From the NCBI GenBank assembly GCA_016763235.1, contig JAESUE010000367.1:1-10820 (forward strand): 10,820 bases of DNA, in the 5' to 3' direction. The DNA comes from Pseudomonadales bacterium (lineage in GTDB: Bacteria > Pseudomonadota > Gammaproteobacteria > Pseudomonadales > UBA3067). How positions within the stretch are numbered: the first letter of the stretch is position 1; every line of letters begins with the position of its first letter. The notes under the pieces were generated by a model. That model was not told where the DNA came from. It worked only from the letters and a program-made list of their open reading frames with translations, and made no database searches. This document shows, one piece after another, positions 7,905 through 10,820 of the stretch. The translations under genes and the position numbers were made by a program.

Positions 7905-8429
7905 CTACTCCTCGCTTGCCGTATCGTCGTTTTCATTACTCTTGCTCGCCTCTGAGAGAGTCTTCAGCAAGTCGGTATCTTTGATGATTTTTGAAATTAA
8001 TTCCTCTGCGCCTGCTTTGCCATCCATGTAGGTGACAAGATTGGCAAGTTCTGTGCGCGCTTCGAGAAGTTTATCTAAGCCGCTGACCTTTTTGGCCACT
8101 GCAGCAGGAGAAAAGTCATCCATGCTTTCAAAAGTAATATCAACGGGGAGGTTGCCTTCACCGGTGAGAACATTAGGCACATTAAACGCAGCGCGGGGCT
8201 TTGTCGCTTTTAGGCGCTCATCGAAATTATCCACATCCACCTCGAGGAAGTTGCGTTCGTGAACACCGGGGAGAGCTTCTGCTGGTTTGCCTGAAAGGTT
8301 GGCCATAACGCCCATTACGAATGGAAGCTGAACCTTTTTTTCTGCCCCATACAGCTCTACATCATATTCAATCTGCACGCGTGGGGCGCGATTGCGAGCG
8401 ATAAATTTTTGACTACTCTGTTTAGCCAT
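7905..8429 (-). CDS. tssB: T6SS sheath small subunit TssB (VipA)
   Basis: TssB forms the heterodimer with TssC that polymerises into the T6SS sheath; homologues of TagJ bind its N-terminus. The 174-residue product has the normal family length. It shows the hallmark NRAPRVQIEYDVE (13-25), then LPFVMGVMANLSG (35-47), a VDVDNFDERL strand, and NVLTGEGNLPVDITFESMDDFSP (about 86-108). The acidic C-terminal tail (SNENDDTASEE) is common in the family. GAGGAG lies 8 bases before the ATG at 8429. It sits 18 bases after the tssA reading frame and 5 before tssC. Confidence 0.97.
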   Translation of the reverse strand: MAKQSSQKFIARNRAPRVQIEYDVELYGAEKKVQLPFVMGVMANLSGKPAEALPGVHERNFLEVDVDNFDERLKATKPRAAFNVPNVLTGEGNLPVDITFESMDDFSPAAVAKKVSGLDKLLEARTELANLVTYMDGKAGAEELISKIIKDTDLLKTLSEASKSNENDDTASEE

Positions 8430-8447
8430 GGTGCTTGCTCCTCAGTA

Positions 8448-9101
8448 TTAATTTTGTGACCAGCTACCGCTAGTGGTAGCTGCGGCGGCGGTAGTGCTAG
8501 TGCTGCTACCGCCTGTACTTGTAGTAACTTGCTGGGCTTTTATGCCACCAAGATCTTTGATCTTTTGTAAGCTGTCGGGGTTCAGGTTTTCAATAATCTC
8601 CAGGAAGTCTGCCGTAACGAGTGACTTGGCCCGGTTAATCAGTAAGGGTACAGGACTTGAAGGTTCATGTGCTTGGTAATAATCACAAATTTTGTTTAAT
8701 GAACGTACAACATCTTCACGACTATTGATAGCGCCAGCGAGAGCAGGTGTGCTGCCTGTAGACATGGGAGCCCCTTGTTTGTTGTTTACTTGCTCGGAAG
8801 GTGGGCAGTTTTTGTCTTGTGCTAAGGTTTCACCCTCTGCTGAGCTGGAAAAACTTTGGAGCAGTTTTGCAGTCCGGTCAAGCTCTTTTGTAAGGGGCGT
8901 TAAAGTGAGCGGTTGATAGTATTGGCCTTTCAGTTTTTCATTGATCAGTGTTTCGATGGCGCTGAGGTCTTCGCGAATACTGTTAACGGCTTCTTTTATC
9001 TGTAGCGCGTCTTCAGGTGTTTGTTGAGCAAAGGCGGCTTCTATTTGATTTAAAGTGACGGCGCTGTCGTTTGACTGATGGGGTATTTCACCAAGGCTAA
9101 T
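8448..9101 (-). CDS. tssA: TssA C-terminal part (second reading frame of the disrupted gene)
   Basis: This frame is open from just after a TAA at 9102-9104 down to the stop at 8448-8450. It encodes the middle and C-terminal half of TssA. The segment begins around LGEIPHQSNDSAVTLNQIEAAF (roughly 9095-9030) and continues through a helical middle. It reaches the ring-forming C-terminal domain, SREDVVRSLNKICDYYQAHE (8670-8730 region) followed by SSPVPLLINRAKSLV and DFLEIIENLNPDS, which are TssA C-terminal signatures. It ends in a Thr/Ser/Ala-rich tail. No strong start belongs to its upstream end, so it is the continuation of the frame ending at 9050, shifted by one base. An internal ATG at 8765 has AAGGGG 5 bases upstream and could yield a 105-residue C-terminal piece. 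Confidence 0.85.
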   Translation of the reverse strand: MSLGEIPHQSNDSAVTLNQIEAAFAQQTPEDALQIKEAVNSIREDLSAIETLINEKLKGQYYQPLTLTPLTKELDRTAKLLQSFSSSAEGETLAQDKNCPPSEQVNNKQGAPMSTGSTPALAGAINSREDVVRSLNKICDYYQAHEPSSPVPLLINRAKSLVTADFLEIIENLNPDSLQKIKDLGGIKAQQVTTSTGGSSTSTTAAAATTSGSWSQN

Positions 9102-9592
9102 TTATAGTCGCGCAGAGAGAAGCTGCCTAATCCTCGCGCGGAAACCAAGCTGGTTTGAGCCAGTGGTTTGATGATGGCATCGAAGTCACAAAGGTTGTTG
9201 AGAGTATTAATGCGGAAGTCGGCATCGAAGTCGCCATCAAAGGTGAGCTTGGGATAGGCATCTTCCCAATACTGTTCATTTAGGCGGCGTACTAGCTTAA
9301 TGCCGTGGGCAAATCCTTCAAGCTTTTGAAGGTGTAGCCATGCCGAGCTGAGATAAACTGCTAGGCGAAGGTGTTTTCCTGATTCAAATAGGGAAAGAGA
9401 AGTTTTTTCCACTTCATGCCAATCAATTTCTGTGTGATCAACACCTGATTCAGAAAAATCTTGGCTGCTATCTGCGCTAGCCAGCGCTTCTAATGTTTGG
9501 AATTGCGTTGAGTAGGGGAGGGTTTCTTCTATATCTACCCCACAAGGGTTTTCTATGGAGATTGCCTGTAAAAGATCATCAAGGTCTTTCAC
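9050..9592 (-). CDS. tssA: TssA N-terminal part (first reading frame of the disrupted gene)
   Basis: TssA (ImpA family) sits at the baseplate and then at the growing sheath tip, recruiting Hcp and sheath subunits. This 180-residue piece carries the ImpA N-terminal domain: LLQAISIENPCGVDIEE (about 7-23), IDWHEVEKTSLSLFESGKHLRLAVYLSSAWL (about 56-86), and GIKLVRRLNEQYWEDAYPKL (about 97-116). FSLRDYKLAL (about 158-167) marks the end of the recognisable part; the last dozen or so residues are out of frame and unlike the family. The start is GTG (9590-9592) with AAAGGAG 5 bases upstream. If joined with the downstream frame the protein would be about 381 residues, a normal length for HSI-I type TssA. 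It is the first gene of the minus-strand operon, divergent from fha. Confidence 0.88.
   Translation of the reverse strand: MKDLDDLLQAISIENPCGVDIEETLPYSTQFQTLEALASADSSQDFSESGVDHTEIDWHEVEKTSLSLFESGKHLRLAVYLSSAWLHLQKLEGFAHGIKLVRRLNEQYWEDAYPKLTFDGDFDADFRINTLNNLCDFDAIIKPLAQTSLVSARGLGSFSLRDYKLALVKYPISQTTAPSL
9086..9100 (-). other. Probable frameshift site in tssA
   Basis: Restoring one base, for example an extra G in the GG at 9091-9092 or an extra C in the CC at 9095-9096, fuses the two tssA frames into LRDYKLALGEIPHQS, which reads smoothly as TssA. Codons downstream of this point in the first frame give a non-family tail and a stop at 9050. The CCCC run at 9080-9083 is a second possible site. 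Confidence 0.75.
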
Positions 9593-10049
9593 TGTTTCTC
9601 CTTTACTCTAAAGTGTATAAAAGTGAGTGGATTTACCGAGGTTGTTAAGTAGTATGTTTTTAACTTAAATTCACACGCAACCTGAGCAGCAGGAAATGTT
9701 GAATGGTTAAAAGGATTCCACCTGCGATAAAATTATCCTTCATGCAAAAACGTCAATCATCGATGTGGAATGACGTCTTTACCTTTGAGGAGTGGTGTAT
9801 AAGTTTTTGTATGTTTTTCGAATCGAAAGAATCGTTGCAAACATAACAAATGTCAAGAAATTAAAGGGCTGAAAGGGGCGGTTTGACGGTAAAAAGTTAA
9901 TAACGCCTACCTGTGGTTCGCGATGTATACTGTGGGTGATTAGTTTTTTCAAATTTGTGCGCAGTACATTGAACATGGTTCTCTCTATCGCCTAAGATAC
10001 TGAGAGCTAAGCTGGTTTTGGGCAATATATATGATGGGTTTGTGAAAGA
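9593..10049. other. Divergent intergenic region between tssA and fha
   Basis: This 457-base, A+T-rich stretch separates the minus-strand tssA operon from the plus-strand fha gene and must hold the promoters of both. I see no convincing gene, tRNA or mobile element. It contains the inverted repeat at 9746-9780 and the tssA Shine-Dalgarno sequence at 9598-9604. A TATACT hexamer at 9926-9931 could be a -10 for fha but lacks a good -35. I did not find a clear sigma-54 site (GG-N10-GC in context). Confidence 0.6.
9746..9780. promoter_or_regulatory. Inverted repeat upstream of tssA, overlapping a possible -35
   Basis: ACGTCA (9750-9755) and TGACGT (9771-9776) are reverse complements 15 bases apart. 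The match extends outward by AAA/TTT after one mismatch, and CATCGATG (9758-9765) is a small palindrome inside. Read on the minus strand, TTGACG (9751-9756) is a near-consensus -35. The possible -10 hexamers downstream (TAATTT at 15 bases, TTTATC at 19) are poor in sequence or spacing. The arrangement looks like an operator over a promoter; weak termination is an alternative. Confidence 0.35.
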
Positions 10050-10820
10050 ATGAATTTGGTATTGCAAGTGATTGGAAAAATGGCCGGGGAACCTGGCCTA
10101 CAGTCGAAGAAATCCTGGTCCGAAGAGGGGGGGAGTATTGGCCGGGCGAGCAATAATGATTGGACTCTGCCAGACCCTGATCGTTATGTATCGGGCAAGC
10201 ATGGGCTGATAAGTTATCAGGTCGGCACCTTTTGTATTACCGATGTCAGCGTAAATGGCATTTATATCAATGGTGCGGTTGAAGCGCTTGGTACGGGTAA
10301 TACAGTGGCACTAAAAACTGGAGATACCCTTGCTGTCGGAGATTATTTAATTGAGGTGGCTGTCTCGGGTGCGGATGACATGCCCGGTTTGGGGTTTAAT
10401 GACGAGCTTGGTTTCGAAGGATTTCCGGCTTCACCCCAAGTGGCGAAAGTGCAAGTTGTTAATGAGCTGAACGGAGGTGGAGAGGATCCCTTGGATCTTC
10501 TTATGGGCAGCAAAAGCGATGATAAAGATATGCTGTCAAGCGATACGGATGCGTTTATCTTGACTCAGCCAACACAACCAGGATCAGCGAGCGCTTTGAA
10601 TCAGGCCCCTATGGATGCTTTCTTGGAAATACCGGAGGCAAAAGCCGCGCCGTCATTAAGTAAAGACTTGCCTAAACCCTCTTCACTCAGCGGCTTTGGT
10701 ATACCAGAAGACTGGGATGCCGATGAAGTAAGCTCCCCCGCTTTAGATATAGAAGACCCTTTTGCTGATCTCCTGCCTTTCGCGCCTCAGCCTGATGATG
10801 AATTGCCGATAGATGACAAT
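10050..10820 (+). CDS. tagH: FHA-domain T6SS protein Fha/TagH, N-terminal part (cut by window edge)
   Basis: Fha proteins of HSI-I type T6SS bind phosphothreonine through an N-terminal FHA domain and act with the PpkA kinase and PppA phosphatase to switch the system on. The 257 visible residues start MNLVLQVIGKMAGEPG. The FHA domain spans about 1-105, with GR at 31-32, the LPDPDRYVSGKHGLI segment (40-54) holding the conserved S48 and H51, and N69-G70 in DVSVNGIYING. All are positions typical of FHA phosphopeptide binding. The domain is followed by an acidic, Ser/Pro/Asp-rich linker with no stop, so the C-terminal domain lies outside the window. The ATG has only a weak purine-rich GAAAGA upstream. 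It diverges from tssA, as fha1 does in P. aeruginosa HSI-I. Confidence 0.92.
   Translation, partial: MNLVLQVIGKMAGEPGLQSKKSWSEEGGSIGRASNNDWTLPDPDRYVSGKHGLISYQVGTFCITDVSVNGIYINGAVEALGTGNTVALKTGDTLAVGDYLIEVAVSGADDMPGLGFNDELGFEGFPASPQVAKVQVVNELNGGGEDPLDLLMGSKSDDKDMLSSDTDAFILTQPTQPGSASALNQAPMDAFLEIPEAKAAPSLSKDLPKPSSLSGFGIPEDWDADEVSSPALDIEDPFADLLPFAPQPDDELPIDDN

Noticed and set aside
6401..8429. Possibility that the repeats or gaps mark a mobile element or CRISPR array within the operon
   Set aside because: No transposase, terminal inverted repeats, target duplications or regularly spaced repeats are visible anywhere in the window.
8766..9049. The stretch between the two obvious TssA pieces seemed at first to be a gap or a second disruption
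   Set aside because: Translation shows it is open and continuous in the same frame as the C-terminal piece, so only one frameshift is needed.
9779..9976. A 65-codon minus-strand open frame in the divergent intergenic region, with a hydrophobic stretch and a weak AGAGAGAA before its ATG
   Set aside because: The composition follows the A+T-rich intergenic sequence, no family is recognisable, and it occupies the likely fha promoter and leader. It is more likely chance than a gene.

Overview
The window lies inside a type VI secretion system (T6SS) locus of a gammaproteobacterium. Almost every base is accounted for by core T6SS genes. Gene order and protein character match the HSI-I type cluster of Pseudomonas aeruginosa: tssA-tssB-tssC-hcp-tagJ-tssE-tssF-tssG-tssH(clpV) on one strand, with an fha gene diverging from tssA. 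Moderate G+C, compact spacing and ordinary codon use suggest a marine or environmental gammaproteobacterium (Cellvibrionales- or Pseudomonas-like). That placement is an inference and no species can be named from the sequence.

Layout, read in the direction of transcription on the minus strand: tssA (from 9592, frame-disrupted, ends 8448), tssB (8429-7905), tssC (7899-6406), a 148-base gap, hcp (6257-5775), a strong hairpin terminator (5720-5750), tagJ (5579-4785), tssE (4772-4287), tssF (4274-2400), tssG (2436-1408, overlapping tssF) and tssH (from 1340, running off the left edge). On the plus strand an FHA-domain gene starts at 10050 and runs off the right edge. Between it and tssA is a 457-base divergent intergenic region with an inverted repeat.

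How the parts work together: TssE, TssF and TssG belong to the baseplate, and TssA caps and primes sheath growth. TssB and TssC form the contractile sheath around the Hcp tube. ClpV (TssH) disassembles the contracted sheath, and TagJ is an accessory factor linking sheath and ClpV. The Fha protein belongs to the phosphorylation-dependent activation pathway seen in HSI-I type systems. The membrane complex (TssJLM), TssK, VgrG and effectors are not in the window and are probably just outside it.

The most notable observation is that tssA is split between two reading frames by an apparent one-base loss near 9091-9097. The downstream frame remains open and is clearly the TssA C-terminal half. This could be a real mutation, a sequencing error or, less likely, programmed frameshifting. 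I found no previously undescribed system. The other points of interest are small regulatory structures: the terminator after hcp, repeats upstream of hcp, and an inverted repeat upstream of tssA.
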